Notes: generated from the sequence alone by a model not told the origin. Shown: positions 1-9,011, counted from the first letter of the stretch. The stretch: DNA of 64,000 bases from Rhizobium sp. (GCA_019739215.1 JAHHDR010000039.1:1-64000); one strand, 5' to 3'. A program made the numbers and translations.

Positions 1-1
1 G

Positions 2-212
2 CTCGGCCTCTTGCGCGGCATGACCGAGCGCGGCGAAATCACCGTGCTAATGATCTCCCACAAGTTCCGCGAGGTGAAGACCTTCTGCGACCGCTTCACC
101 GTGCTCAGGCGCGGGCGGATGACCGGCGACGGCGATGCAAAGACCTCCACCGTCGAGGACATGAGCCGCATGATGATCGGCGACACCGAGGTGAAGGAAC
201 GCGCCCGTTCGC
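2..212 (+). pseudogene. ABC transporter ATP-binding protein, 5' part (partial, frameshifted)
   Basis: The reading frame is open from the window edge. It encodes the end of a first ABC domain of the RbsA/MglA/YufO type: an ISHKF switch-histidine motif, then the VLRRGR and MMIGD segments that normally link the two ATPase halves of sugar or nucleoside importers. The expected second domain continues in the +1 frame, from the codons just before position 213. Removing one C from the CCC at 204-206 would restore a continuous product through 974. It is therefore either a sequencing or assembly indel or a recent pseudogene. The 5' end lies outside the window. Confidence 0.75.
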
Positions 213-974
213 GTGGCCATGACGGCGAAGAAGGACGTGCTCGATCTCGCCGGCCTGTTCGCCGAGGACGAGATCGGGCTGCCGGCGATCCATGCCATCA
301 ACCTCAAGGTCAGGTCCGGCGAGATCGTCGGCATCGCCGGGGTGTCGGGCAACGGCCAGTCGGCGCTGGTCGAGGCGCTCTCGGGCCAGAGGCAGCTGTC
401 GCAGGGGCAGATCTTCGTCAACGGCCAGGATTTCACGCCGACGCGGGGCAATTTCGCGCGCTTCAAGGTGTTCGGACTGCAGGAAGAGCCGCTGAAGAAT
501 GCCGCCGTGCCGCGGATGAGCGTAGCCGAAAACATCGCGTTCCGCACCTACGACAAGCCGCCGATCGCGAGCTTCGGCTGGTGGATGAAGCCCGGGCCAC
601 TGAGGAAGAAAGCCGAGGACCTGATCGCACGCTATAACGTCAAGACCACCTCGCCGGATTCGCCGATCGAGGCGCTGTCGGGCGGCAATGTCCAGCGTGC
701 GATCCTCGCCCGGGAGCTTTCGGGCGATGTCGACGTGCTGATCGTGGCCAATCCGTGCTTCGGCCTGGATTTCGCCTCGGTCGCCGACATCCGCTCGCAG
801 ATCATGGAGGCCCGCAACCGGGGCGCGGCGGTGCTGCTGGTGTCGGAGGATCTGGATGAGATCCTCGAACTTGCCGACCGCGTGGCGGTGATGTCCGGTG
901 GCACCATAAGCTACGTGTCTCCGATCGAGGACACCGATCGAAACACGATCGGCCAGCATATGGCGGGGCATTGA
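213..974 (+). CDS. ABC transporter ATP-binding protein, second ATPase domain (simple sugar/nucleoside importer type)
   Basis: This stretch carries the second, degenerate ABC domain typical of double-domain CUT2/BMP-type importers. The A-loop/Walker A region reads GVSGNGQSAL (no Lys, as is usual for the second half of these ATPases), the signature is ALSGGNVQRAILAREL, and the Walker B region is VLIVANPCFGLD. It should energise import of a small polar solute at the inner membrane together with permeases encoded upstream of the window. As it stands it is out of frame with the first domain (extra base near 204-206). It ends one base before the amidohydrolase gene, so both probably sit in one operon whose substrate is hydrolysed by the downstream products. 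Confidence 0.8.
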   Translation: MAMTAKKDVLDLAGLFAEDEIGLPAIHAINLKVRSGEIVGIAGVSGNGQSALVEALSGQRQLSQGQIFVNGQDFTPTRGNFARFKVFGLQEEPLKNAAVPRMSVAENIAFRTYDKPPIASFGWWMKPGPLRKKAEDLIARYNVKTTSPDSPIEALSGGNVQRAILARELSGDVDVLIVANPCFGLDFASVADIRSQIMEARNRGAAVLLVSEDLDEILELADRVAVMSGGTISYVSPIEDTDRNTIGQHMAGH

Positions 975-975
975 G

Positions 976-1656
976 ATGATCGAGGTTCCGGCAAGACCCT
1001 ATCCCTATTCGCTCGACCCGAAGCACACGGCGCTCGTCGTCATCGACATGCAGCGCGACTTCATCGAGAAGGGCGGCTTCGGCGACAGTCTCGGCAACGA
1101 CGTCGCGCGGCTTGAAGCCATCATCCCCACGGTGGCGGGGCTGATCGCGCTGTTTCGTCGAGAAGGCTGGCTGGTGATCCATACCCGCGAGGCGCACAAG
1201 CGCGATCTGTCCGACTGTCCGCCGTCGAAGATCCGTCGCGGCAATCCTTCGCTCAAGATCGGCGAAGAGGGCGCGATGGGCCGGCTGCTGGTGCGCGGCG
1301 AGCCCGGCAACCAGATCGTCGACAGTCTCGCGGCCATCGACGGCGAGATCGTGATCGACAAGCCGGGCAAGGGCATGTTCTGGACAACGGGCCTGCAGGA
1401 AATGCTGAAGGCGCGCGGCGTCACCCATCTCGTCTTTGCCGGCGTCACCACCGAAGTCTGCGTCCAGACATCGATGCGCGAGGCCAATGACCGGGGTTAT
1501 GAGTGCCTGCTGGTCGAGGATGCGACCGAGAGCTACTTTGCCGCGTTCAAGGCGTCGGCGATCGAGATGATCGTGGCGCAGGGCGGCATCGTCGGCTGGG
1601 TCGCGCCGCTTGCGGCGTTGGAGGCGGCGGTCCTGGAGGCGAGGGCGGATGTCTGA
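976..1656 (+). CDS. cysteine hydrolase, isochorismatase family (biuret/ureide amidohydrolase-like)
   Basis: A 226-aa isochorismatase-fold amidohydrolase. The catalytic triad is visible: Asp in VVIDMQRDF (near residue 24), Lys in IDKPGKGMF (near 131) and the nucleophile Cys in TTEVCVQTS (near 165), in the usual order and spacing. Family members hydrolyse amide or ureide C-N bonds (biuret, N-carbamoylsarcosine, ureidoacrylate, isochorismate). The gene follows the ABC ATPase by one base and overlaps the next gene by 8 bases, so translation is probably coupled. The neighbours (HpxZ/AtzH-like and cyclo-ligase-like proteins) favour a nitrogen-rich heterocycle or ureide substrate; the exact substrate cannot be read from sequence. 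Confidence 0.85.
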   Translation: MIEVPARPYPYSLDPKHTALVVIDMQRDFIEKGGFGDSLGNDVARLEAIIPTVAGLIALFRREGWLVIHTREAHKRDLSDCPPSKIRRGNPSLKIGEEGAMGRLLVRGEPGNQIVDSLAAIDGEIVIDKPGKGMFWTTGLQEMLKARGVTHLVFAGVTTEVCVQTSMREANDRGYECLLVEDATESYFAAFKASAIEMIVAQGGIVGWVAPLAALEAAVLEARADV

Positions 1657-2422
1657 GCAGGGCCGTTGGGCGGGGCGCAACACCGCCAAGGACATGGTGC
1701 GCAACAGGATCTGGCTCCGGCTGGAGGAGACCCGCGTGGCGGTCGGTCCGGCCTGGAGCATGATCCCGAATTTCGTCGGCGCCGACCAGGCGGCCTGGCA
1801 TCTGGCCCAGACGCCGGAATGGAGGGCGGCCAGGACGGTCAAGACCAATCCGGATGCGCCGCAGATCCCGATCCGCCTGCGGGCCCTCCATGAGGGCAAG
1901 ACCGTCTACGCCCCGGTGCCCTACCTGACGAAGGATTTCCCCTATCTCAGGATCGACCCGAAAAAGATGGCCGAGAAGGGCATCTCCTTCGAACTGGCGG
2001 CCACGTCGCAGGGCTTCGTCGAGCATGGCGACCGCATCGGTTTCGAGGATGTCGAGCCGCTCGATCTCTGCGTCGTCGGCTCGGTCGCGGTCAGCCGCGC
2101 TGGCGGGCGGACGGGCAAGGGTGCGGGCTTTGCCGACCTCGAGACCGCGATCTTCCGCGAACTCGGCACGATCTCGGACAGGACGCCGGTGGTGACGACG
2201 GTACATTCCTGCCAACTCGTGTCCGACGGTGACGTGGTGATCGAGGCGCATGACGCGCCGCTCGACATGGTGGCGACGGAGAAGGAACTGATCCGCACCG
2301 CCAACCGCGACCGTCGTCCACCGGGCGTCGACTGGGAGCGGGTGCGACCCGACCAGTTTGAGACCATCCCCTTCCTGGCGGCTCTTCGTGACAGCATCGT
2401 CGCGCGCAGAAGGGCGTCGTGA
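1649..2422 (+). CDS. 5-formyltetrahydrofolate cyclo-ligase family protein
   Basis: A 257-aa protein of the 5-FTHF cyclo-ligase-like group. The ATG at 1649 overlaps the end of the amidohydrolase gene. The C-terminal half has the fold's conserved elements (CVVGSVAVS, the GRTGKGAGFADLE glycine-rich segment, and VTTVHSCQLV). These long, operon-encoded paralogues sit in purine/pyrimidine and ureide degradation clusters and probably do not act in housekeeping folate salvage. A role in recycling a formyl or formimino C1 unit, or as a diverged ligase, is inference. The stop overlaps the next start (TGATG). Confidence 0.75.
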   Translation: MSEQGRWAGRNTAKDMVRNRIWLRLEETRVAVGPAWSMIPNFVGADQAAWHLAQTPEWRAARTVKTNPDAPQIPIRLRALHEGKTVYAPVPYLTKDFPYLRIDPKKMAEKGISFELAATSQGFVEHGDRIGFEDVEPLDLCVVGSVAVSRAGGRTGKGAGFADLETAIFRELGTISDRTPVVTTVHSCQLVSDGDVVIEAHDAPLDMVATEKELIRTANRDRRPPGVDWERVRPDQFETIPFLAALRDSIVARRRAS

Positions 2423-2796
2423 TGCTGATCAATGATCCGGCAGTCCTTGCCGAAGTCGAGGCGATCTTCGCTGCCTATGAAGCGGCGCTGCTGCGAAACG
2501 ACAATGACACGCTGGCGCGGATGTTTCTCGATCGGCCCGATACCGTGCGCTATGGCCTCAACGACGTGCAGCATGGCCATGCCGAAGTGCTGGCGTTTCG
2601 CGCCAGCCAGGCACCCTTCGACCGCAAGCTTGACCGCACCGTGATCACCAGTTACGGACGCGACTGCGCGACGGCCCAGACCCAGTTCATCCGGGATGAC
2701 GCGCCCGGCAGGATCGGGCGGCAGACGCAGGTATGGGTGCGGACGGAGGCCGGCTGGAAGGTTGCGGCCGCCCATGTGAGCATGATGGATGCGTGA
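2422..2796 (+). CDS. hpxZ: AtzH-like/HpxZ family protein (DUF3225)
   Basis: A 124-aa single-domain NTF2-like protein matching the DUF3225/AtzH/HpxZ pattern: the N-terminal segment ends in LARMFLDRP, followed by TVRYGLNDVQHGH, then a C-terminal VWVRTEAGWKVAAAHVS strand pair. HpxZ occurs in oxalurate/allantoin operons and AtzH in cyanuric acid/biuret operons, where it accompanies an amidase subunit. I use the start at 2422 because its ATG overlaps the upstream stop; an in-frame GTG lies at 2419. The context supports uptake and hydrolysis of a ureide-type nitrogen source. The partner amidase is not in the window. Confidence 0.75.
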   Translation: MLINDPAVLAEVEAIFAAYEAALLRNDNDTLARMFLDRPDTVRYGLNDVQHGHAEVLAFRASQAPFDRKLDRTVITSYGRDCATAQTQFIRDDAPGRIGRQTQVWVRTEAGWKVAAAHVSMMDA

Positions 2797-2862
2797 CGGC
2801 AGCCGGGCCGATATCGATGGGGAGCGGCGGGTGGCCTCGAATGACGACGGACGGTTGGGAAC

Positions 2863-3513
2863 GTGCTGAAGACGCTGCCGCGAACATCGGCGGAGGACAT
2901 TCGCCGCCAGCTTTCCGAGCGGATACTCGGTGGCGGACTTGCGCCGGGTACTGTTCTCGACGAAACCCAGCTGGCCGCGGAATTCGCAGTCTCAAGGACA
3001 CCGATCCGCGAGGCCCTGAAGCAACTCGCCGCCAGTGGTCTGGTCGAGCAACGGCCGCACAGCCGCACCATCGTCGCCAAGCCGGACGGCGAGGCGCTGA
3101 CCGGAATGTTCGAGCTGATGGGGCATCTCGAAGCGCTTTGCGCCGGCCTGAGCGCCGAGCGGATGACGAACGCCGAACGGCGCGCGCTGGATGATCTGCA
3201 TGCCGAGATGGCGGGAGTGGTTTCGGACGGCGATCGGCTCGCCTATATCGGGTTCAATGAACTCTTCCACAATGCCGTCTATTCAGGTTCGCACAACAGC
3301 TACCTGGAAGAGGTCACGCGTTCGACGCGGCAGCGGCTGCAGCCTTTCCGGCGCGCCCAGTTCGCGACCCTCGGGCGCCTGGCACGGTCGCATGCCGAAC
3401 ACGGGCTGATCGTCGAGGCGATCCTGCGCGGAAACGGCGGGGAGGCCCAGGCCCATATGCGGGCGCATATCATGCTGGTCGAGGACGCCTGGAACGAGTT
3501 CGCTGGCGGGTAG
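2863..3513 (+). CDS. GntR family transcriptional regulator (FCD type)
   Basis: A 216-aa regulator. The N-terminal winged helix (residues about 8-75) contains SRTPIREALKQLAASGLVEQ, the classic GntR recognition region. The C-terminal FCD all-helical ligand domain follows, with the metal-binding-type His residues in FNELFHNAVYSGSHN and MRAHI. Translation starts at a GTG; no in-frame ATG lies close by. It is 66 bases behind the ureide cluster and in the same direction, so it is the likely local regulator, responding to the substrate or a breakdown product. Confidence 0.85.
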   Translation: MLKTLPRTSAEDIRRQLSERILGGGLAPGTVLDETQLAAEFAVSRTPIREALKQLAASGLVEQRPHSRTIVAKPDGEALTGMFELMGHLEALCAGLSAERMTNAERRALDDLHAEMAGVVSDGDRLAYIGFNELFHNAVYSGSHNSYLEEVTRSTRQRLQPFRRAQFATLGRLARSHAEHGLIVEAILRGNGGEAQAHMRAHIMLVEDAWNEFAGG

Positions 3514-3577
3514 CGGCATCCTCCGGCCGTAGTCTGCTGCCTGATTTTGCTCGATTCGTGTGCAGATGCCTTATATT

Positions 3578-3590
3578 TTGCCTGAGGCAA
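3578..3590. promoter_or_regulatory. 13-bp palindrome upstream of the PAS-GGDEF-EAL gene
   Basis: TTGCCTGAGGCAA is an inverted repeat (TTGCC, spacer TGA, GGCAA) in the AT-rich spacer between the GntR gene and the next gene. It sits about 70 bases upstream of the start codon, so it could be an operator. No family assignment is possible. Confidence 0.25.
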
Positions 3591-3658
3591 CATTCTGATT
3601 TTGTTTATTTTTCTCTGCCAGGATTACGGTGTTTCGATGACCGGACATTTTGGCAATC

Positions 3659-5752
3659 ATGGCCTTTTACCAGACCTCTCCTTTAGAGCCCGTTCCGCAT
3701 GTTGACAGCGATTTTCGACTGCTGTTCGAGATCCATCCGTCGCCGATGTGGATCTATGATCCTGAAACCCTGCGTTTCCTGATCGTCAACGAGGCGGCGC
3801 TGACGCTCTACGGCCACGCGCGTGCCGACTTCCATACGATGACGGTGCTGGACATCCGCCCGGACTACGAGCGTGCCCGTATGCTGCAGGCGGTGCACGC
3901 CCGAACCGACATCGAACGCGCCGAGCGCTGGGCCCATCTCAAGGCCGACGGAGAGGTCTTCCAGGTACTGACCTATGGCCGAGAGATCCAGTTCGAGGGC
4001 AGGGCGGCAATCCTCGCGATCGTCCAGGACCGCAGCGAACTGGCGGTGGCCCACCAGCAGGTCAGCGACGCCCGCAGCTTTCTCGACACCATCGTGGACA
4101 GTCTTCCGATCGGGGTTTTCGTCAAGGATCTCGACCATGACGGACGCTACGTGATCTACAACGAAGAATGCGCCCGCGTCATCGGCGCCCGGCCCATGGA
4201 CATTGTCGGCCGCGACGACGCCGCCGTTCATGGCGAGGAACGTGCCGACGACCTTCGCCGGCAGGACCAGCGCGTTTTTTATTCCGAGGGCGCGCTGACC
4301 TTCGAAGACACCAAGCGGCGGATCGACGGCAGCGTGACGACGCGCCGGACAGTCAAGAAGATGCTGCCCGCGGCCGATGGCAGCCGGCCTCGCTATTTGC
4401 TGGGCGTTTCGCAGGACATTTCCGAAGAGCGCGCCGTGGAGGCAGAACTGGCGCGGCTGGCCATGCGCGATTCGCTGACCGGGCTGTGGAACCGAAACCA
4501 TTTCCTCGGCGAGGTCAGCCGGCGCGCCGAGAATATCGCCAGGGACGGGCCCTTCGCGGTGCTCTACATCGACGTCGATCATTTCAAGCATATCAATGAT
4601 TCCATCGGCCATTCGGCGGGCGATGCGCTGCTGTGCCAGGCGGCGGCGCGGTTCGGGGTCCTGGCAGACAAGCAGGACGTGGTGGCCCGACTTGGTGGCG
4701 ACGAGTTCGCCATGCTGATCACGCTGTCTGACGGGGACCAGCGCGCCTGGCAGATCGCCGAGGGACTGCTGGCGATCATGGCCGATCCCTTCGATCTCGA
4801 CGGGATTCGCGAGCATGTCGGATGCTCGATCGGTATAGCGCTTGCACCTGGCGATGGTGACAATGCCGACGTGCTCATGCGAAATGCCGACCTCGCCCTC
4901 TACTCGGCGAAGGACGCGGGTCGCGCGACCTTCCGCTTCTACGAAAGCCACATGCGGATCGAGGCCGAGCGACGCCATCAGTTGACGATCGAACTGCGGC
5001 GGGCGATCGAGCGGGGCGAGTTCGTACTGCATTTCCAGCCGATTGTCCGACTGGCGAGCCAGCAACTGTCCGGGTTCGAAGCACTCGTGCGGTGGCGGCA
5101 TCCGGAGCGCGGCCTGATTCCGCCCGGCGATTTCATCGCCACAGCGGAGGATACCGGCCTCATCATTCCGATCGGCGAGTGGGTGATGATGGAAGCTTGC
5201 CGGACCGCGGCGTCATGGCCGTCCGACATCAGGGTGGCGGTCAATCTTTCGGTGATGCAGTTCCGTAGCACCAACCTGCTCCCTCATCTGGTCGATTGCC
5301 TCGAAAAGTCGGGTCTCGATCCCTCAAGACTCGAGATCGAGGTCACGGAGTCGGTCTTCCTGTCCGACAGTTCCCACAGTCTGCCATTGTTGCGCACGCT
5401 CAAGGACCTCGGCGTGCGCATCGCGATCGACGATTTCGGGACAGGCTATTCGTCGCTTGGCTATCTCCGCGCCTTCGCCTTTGACAAGATCAAGCTCGAC
5501 AAGAGCTTCGTGGCCGGCGTCGAAAACGACCCCGGCGATCTCGCCATCGTGCGCGCGGTCGTCGGCATGGCGGCCGGTTTCCGGGCCGTGGCCCTGGCGG
5601 AAGGCATCGAGACCCGGGAACAGATGCTGTTGCTCCGGGCGGAGGGATTCGAGGAGGCGCAGGGTTACCTGTTCGGCAAGCCGATGCCGGCGGCAGATGT
5701 CGACGCGCTTCTTGGCCAATGCGCGAAGCTGGAGCATCGCCTCAGCGCCTGA
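3659..5752 (+). CDS. PAS-PAS-GGDEF-EAL cyclic-di-GMP signalling protein
   Basis: A 697-aa cytoplasmic protein with no signal or membrane segment. Two PAS domains (about residues 15-130 and 140-265) are followed by GGDEF (about 270-430) and EAL (about 440-690). The cyclase motif is an intact GGDEF; the RxxD inhibitory site expected five residues upstream is absent (DKQD there). The phosphodiesterase half has EALVRW, EVTES, IDDFGTGYSSLGYL, KLDKSFV and AEGIET, so it is probably active. The start is the ATG at 3659; a TTG three codons earlier is possible. It probably tunes c-di-GMP in response to a PAS-sensed signal. Monocistronic, convergent with the next gene. Confidence 0.9.
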   Translation: MAFYQTSPLEPVPHVDSDFRLLFEIHPSPMWIYDPETLRFLIVNEAALTLYGHARADFHTMTVLDIRPDYERARMLQAVHARTDIERAERWAHLKADGEVFQVLTYGREIQFEGRAAILAIVQDRSELAVAHQQVSDARSFLDTIVDSLPIGVFVKDLDHDGRYVIYNEECARVIGARPMDIVGRDDAAVHGEERADDLRRQDQRVFYSEGALTFEDTKRRIDGSVTTRRTVKKMLPAADGSRPRYLLGVSQDISEERAVEAELARLAMRDSLTGLWNRNHFLGEVSRRAENIARDGPFAVLYIDVDHFKHINDSIGHSAGDALLCQAAARFGVLADKQDVVARLGGDEFAMLITLSDGDQRAWQIAEGLLAIMADPFDLDGIREHVGCSIGIALAPGDGDNADVLMRNADLALYSAKDAGRATFRFYESHMRIEAERRHQLTIELRRAIERGEFVLHFQPIVRLASQQLSGFEALVRWRHPERGLIPPGDFIATAEDTGLIIPIGEWVMMEACRTAASWPSDIRVAVNLSVMQFRSTNLLPHLVDCLEKSGLDPSRLEIEVTESVFLSDSSHSLPLLRTLKDLGVRIAIDDFGTGYSSLGYLRAFAFDKIKLDKSFVAGVENDPGDLAIVRAVVGMAAGFRAVALAEGIETREQMLLLRAEGFEEAQGYLFGKPMPAADVDALLGQCAKLEHRLSA

Positions 5753-5757
5753 TACGT

Positions 5758-6909
5758 TCAACGCAGCCTGTCGGTGATCGCGCGGAACATCGACAGCATC
5801 GCGTGGTCCAGTTCATCATCCACCGGCAGGGGCTGCGAGGACAGTTTGGCGATCGTGACGCCGGCATGGCGGTCGATATAGATCCACTGTCCGTGGATGC
5901 CGATGGCGATCAGCGTGCCGGGGACGTCGACCGGCACGTACCACGCGGAACGGTAGCGTGCACGGGTCAGCAGACCCGTCATTTCGCCTTTCACCCAGGC
6001 TTCTTCGCTGCCGCCGGTGAGGATGTCCTCGATCCATGAGGCCGGTATGACCTCGTGGCCTCCGGCGCGTCCGTCCTGGCGCACCATGTCTCCGAACCGG
6101 GCGAGGTCGCGCAATGTGACGCAGATGCCGCCGGCGGTGCGCGCCGCGCCGTGCCTGTCGACGGTGACAAAGCCGTCGCTCTCCGCGCCGAGGGGTTGCC
6201 AGAGGTGCCGCGTCAGCAGTTCGGCGACGGTGGCGCCGCCGGCGCGCTCGAGGATCCAGCCGAGCAGATCGGAGTTTGGCGAGGCATACTGGAAGCGCTC
6301 GCCATGCAAATCAAAATCCTTGGGAAGGGTGCCGAGGAAGTGATGCAGGCCGCCCTCGTAGGGAAAGTCGCCGGGCGGATTCCAGTCCATGGCGACCCGA
6401 TAGCGGGCAACGTCGCCCGTCGGGTCGAGATAGTCCTCGATGAAACGGACGGAGACGGTCATGTCGAGTACCTGCCGCACCGTCGCATCGCCATAGCCCG
6501 AGGCTGCAAGTTCCGGCACGTAGCGGACGACGGGAGCCTCGGGGTCGAGTTCACCGCGCGCGACCAGCACGCCGGCCAGGGTGCCGGTTACGGACTTGCT
6601 GACAGAGAAGATGATGTGAGGAATGCCCGCGCCCATGGCAGGCCCGTAGCTTTCATGCACGACGGCACGGTCCTTGAGGACCATGAAGCCGTCGGTATGG
6701 CTGGTTGTGAGCAGTTCCCCGGCGCTGCGACCGCCGACAGGCAGCGTCGCGAGGTCCAGCGGCGTGGCAGGAGCCGGTACAAAGGCCGGCGCGCCCGGTT
6801 TCGCCTTGATGGGGCGCGTGGCGATGAGGCGGTTCACCTCGGTGAAGCCCCGGACATTGTGGGGATGCTGGCGCCAGTTGGCGAGCGCAGGTTCGGGCAA
6901 GGCGTTCAT
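5758..6909 (-). CDS. serine hydrolase (beta-lactamase class C/esterase family)
   Basis: A 383-aa penicillin-binding-protein-like hydrolase. The nucleophile motif SVSK (in IIFSVSKSVTG, about residue 105) and the YASPN segment in the position of the second Tyr motif place it in the Beta-lactamase (PF00144) family, which includes esterases and peptidases as well as beta-lactamases. No clear signal peptide, so probably cytosolic and an esterase or amidase rather than an antibiotic-resistance enzyme. It lies 36 bases downstream of the EamA transporter gene on the same strand and may be co-transcribed with it. Confidence 0.8.
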   Translation of the reverse strand: MNALPEPALANWRQHPHNVRGFTEVNRLIATRPIKAKPGAPAFVPAPATPLDLATLPVGGRSAGELLTTSHTDGFMVLKDRAVVHESYGPAMGAGIPHIIFSVSKSVTGTLAGVLVARGELDPEAPVVRYVPELAASGYGDATVRQVLDMTVSVRFIEDYLDPTGDVARYRVAMDWNPPGDFPYEGGLHHFLGTLPKDFDLHGERFQYASPNSDLLGWILERAGGATVAELLTRHLWQPLGAESDGFVTVDRHGAARTAGGICVTLRDLARFGDMVRQDGRAGGHEVIPASWIEDILTGGSEEAWVKGEMTGLLTRARYRSAWYVPVDVPGTLIAIGIHGQWIYIDRHAGVTIAKLSSQPLPVDDELDHAMLSMFRAITDRLR

Positions 6910-6945
6910 GTACTGGGATCCAATGGTCGGTTTGTAGGGCTGCCT

Positions 6946-7872
6946 TCAGCCAGGCCGATTTTCACGCGCGCTCGGCGACGATAGCGCGAAAAGACCGGCA
7001 GCGATGATAAGGCCTGCGCCTGCGATTGTGGTCAGATAGGGGACTTCGCCGAAGAAAAGGAATCCCCAGAGCGGTGCCCACAGCATGCCGGTATACTCGA
7101 AGGATGTCACCACGCTTGCCTTGGCAATGCGGTAGGCATGGGTAAGCAGCATCATCCCGACCGCGGCGATGACGCCACAGGAGGCGATCAGCAGGAAATC
7201 GGTGGTCGAGGGCCAGACCCAGGGTCTGACCAGGAAGTTGAGAGACGGATGGCTGGCGTGCTGGACGCCCGTTGCAGCGAGCACGCCGGCGATGGCCATG
7301 GCGCCGACCAGATAGACCCCGTTCTGGTAAAAGGCCATGACGGAAGCTGTCGTCTCCGTTCCCAGCTTCCGCGCCATAAGCATGGAGAGGGCGTAGGTAG
7401 CGGCCGAAAACAGCGACAGCAGGGCTGCCGGCTCGAAGAGACCGGCGCCGGGTCGCAGCATCACGATGACTCCGCCAAATCCGATGATGACCGCACTGAT
7501 CCGCCGCCAGCCGATGCTCTCGCCGAGCAGCGGGACGGCAAGCGCCATGGCGAACAGGGGAACCGTGAAATAGAGCGCGACGGCATCGGCCAGGGGCAGG
7601 GCGGGGAATGCCATGTAATAACTGGTATAGGCGAGCAGCAGCAGAAACGCCCGTCCGACGAGCGGCAGGAAATCCCTGGAGAAGATCGCTGGGATGCCGG
7701 CCTCGAAATGGACCATGATGAGCAGGATCGGAGTCGAGACAATGCAGCGTGTGGCGACAACCTGGGTCAGGGGATAATCGCCCGATACCGCCTTGATGAT
7801 CGCGTCCTGCAGCGAGAAGACCAACACGCCCAGACAGAGATAGAAAATTCCCATGGCGGCGCGATTCTGCAC
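6946..7872 (-). CDS. EamA/DMT family transporter
   Basis: A 308-aa membrane protein with about ten hydrophobic helices arranged as two EamA repeats, starting MGIFYLCLGVLVFSLQDAII near residue 7. It is typical of the drug/metabolite transporter superfamily, inner membrane, often exporting amino acids or small metabolites. The substrate cannot be predicted. Two possible starts (residue 1 or the Met at residue 7) are close together. Followed on the same strand by the serine hydrolase. Confidence 0.85.
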   Translation of the reverse strand: MQNRAAMGIFYLCLGVLVFSLQDAIIKAVSGDYPLTQVVATRCIVSTPILLIMVHFEAGIPAIFSRDFLPLVGRAFLLLLAYTSYYMAFPALPLADAVALYFTVPLFAMALAVPLLGESIGWRRISAVIIGFGGVIVMLRPGAGLFEPAALLSLFSAATYALSMLMARKLGTETTASVMAFYQNGVYLVGAMAIAGVLAATGVQHASHPSLNFLVRPWVWPSTTDFLLIASCGVIAAVGMMLLTHAYRIAKASVVTSFEYTGMLWAPLWGFLFFGEVPYLTTIAGAGLIIAAGLFALSSPSARENRPG

Positions 7873-7978
7873 GATCTTCTCCCGGTTGGAAGAAGCGATA
7901 CACGGTTGTCAGCGGGCCGCCTGCCTCACCGCGACACGACTGGCGCGAACCGGCACGCCAGCGCAAATTCCTTGGGCA

Positions 7979-8137
7979 TCAGTGTCGGGCGCAACAGCGA
8001 TCTGCGGCCTGGAGCGCCTCCCGGTAATTGGCAAAGGGGCCCGAAAGCCAGGTGACCCGGTCACCGAAATTGACAAGCGCCGATTTCGATATCGGGTCGA
8101 ATATCACGTTGAAGGGCGGTGGTTGTTCTTCGCGCAT
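7979..8137 (-). CDS. DUF982 domain-containing small protein
   Basis: A 52-aa protein starting MREEQPPPF. It shows the DUF982 pattern: a short beta-rich N-terminus, then TWLSGPFANYREALQAADRC, close to the family's conserved WP/LSGP...A..AC core. DUF982 proteins are abundant, often multicopy small proteins of Rhizobiales with no established function. An upstream in-frame start would add nine residues; the shorter start matches the family's usual beginning better. Confidence 0.6.
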   Translation of the reverse strand: MREEQPPPFNVIFDPISKSALVNFGDRVTWLSGPFANYREALQAADRCCARH

Positions 8138-8328
8138 GCCGAGTCTCCGTTGCTTGACTTGCACCGAGAACGGGCGGCGGCATCTTCTGTTCCAGAATGG
8201 CGCAAACCAGTGCGTTCAAGGTAAATGAACAGTAAACCGACGGATGTGCGGGAGGGTCTTGCTATCGACACAGTGTGCGTGCAGATTGTCTTTCGTATCA
8301 GGGGGCCACTGGAACCTGGAGGTTAGCC

Positions 8329-8559
8329 ATGGATTTCCCGAGAGGATCGAATAACGGCGTATTCCGTCCTGAGGAGTTTGAGGTCGTCAAGCAGGTCTTC
8401 GAGTCCGTCACGTCCGAGGAGTGGTTCATTCGCTCGGAGAAGCGGCGCGAACAGTTTGCGAGCTATCTGCTCGATGCCTACAGGAATGGCCTGACGGATC
8501 CGTTCGAGTTACGCACGCTCGGCCGAGCGGCCGCGCGGGAGCGTTTTGCCATCCATTGA
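8329..8559 (+). CDS. small conserved hypothetical protein
   Basis: A 76-aa protein beginning MDFPRGSNNG, preceded by a strong GGAGG eight bases upstream of the ATG. It is soluble, helical in appearance, rich in Glu/Arg (EEFEVVKQVFESVTSEEWF, then a second helix with LLDAYRNGLTDPFELR). It resembles small uncharacterised proteins of Rhizobiales but I cannot name a family. It converges with the receiver-like gene, eight bases away. Confidence 0.6.
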   Translation: MDFPRGSNNGVFRPEEFEVVKQVFESVTSEEWFIRSEKRREQFASYLLDAYRNGLTDPFELRTLGRAAARERFAIH

Positions 8560-8567
8560 CGTCACTA

Positions 8568-8936
8568 TCAGTGATAGGTCGGCCTGCCGAGGATGGATTG
8601 CGCCAGGATCGTGAGATTTGCAAGATCCGGGTCCATGGTGTGTGACATGACATGCTCGGGCAGGTCGGACTGTTCCTGTTTGCCTGCGAATACGAACGGA
8701 ATCTCCAGGTCGTAAAGCGCGTCGGCAATCTTTGCCGCGGCACCGATATCCAATCCGGTGTCAAGGATGGCGGCGCTTATCCCCTGGGCACTGAGGATGA
8801 CGGCCATCTGGTCACGGAAGGCATCGACGTCGTCTTTGGCGCCGGACGCATATTCCAGCGCCAGCTTGAGTTCATCGACGAACTCGTTCTGAATGACCAG
8901 GATTCGCGGTTGGACGGTGGGTTGGTGCGCTTGCAT
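8568..8936 (-). CDS. response-regulator-like single-domain protein
   Basis: A 122-aa protein with a receiver-like alternation: RILVIQNEF (strand 1, acidic pair reduced), AAILDTGLDIG (strand 3 with an Asp in the phosphoacceptor position), IPFVFAGKQEQ (strand 4) and a C-terminal helix. The usual Lys of strand 5 is not obvious, so it may be a degenerate receiver. The start was chosen at the Met preceded by AAGGAG; upstream in-frame codons lack a ribosome site. Stand-alone receivers usually act as connectors in phosphorelays; the partner is unknown. Confidence 0.65.
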   Translation of the reverse strand: MQAHQPTVQPRILVIQNEFVDELKLALEYASGAKDDVDAFRDQMAVILSAQGISAAILDTGLDIGAAAKIADALYDLEIPFVFAGKQEQSDLPEHVMSHTMDPDLANLTILAQSILGRPTYH

Positions 8937-9011
8937 CGGCTTCTCCTTCAAACCAACAATCATCGCTGCCGGCCTTTTGTTCCGCACGGCCCGCGCCATC
9001 CCAGTCGCAGT

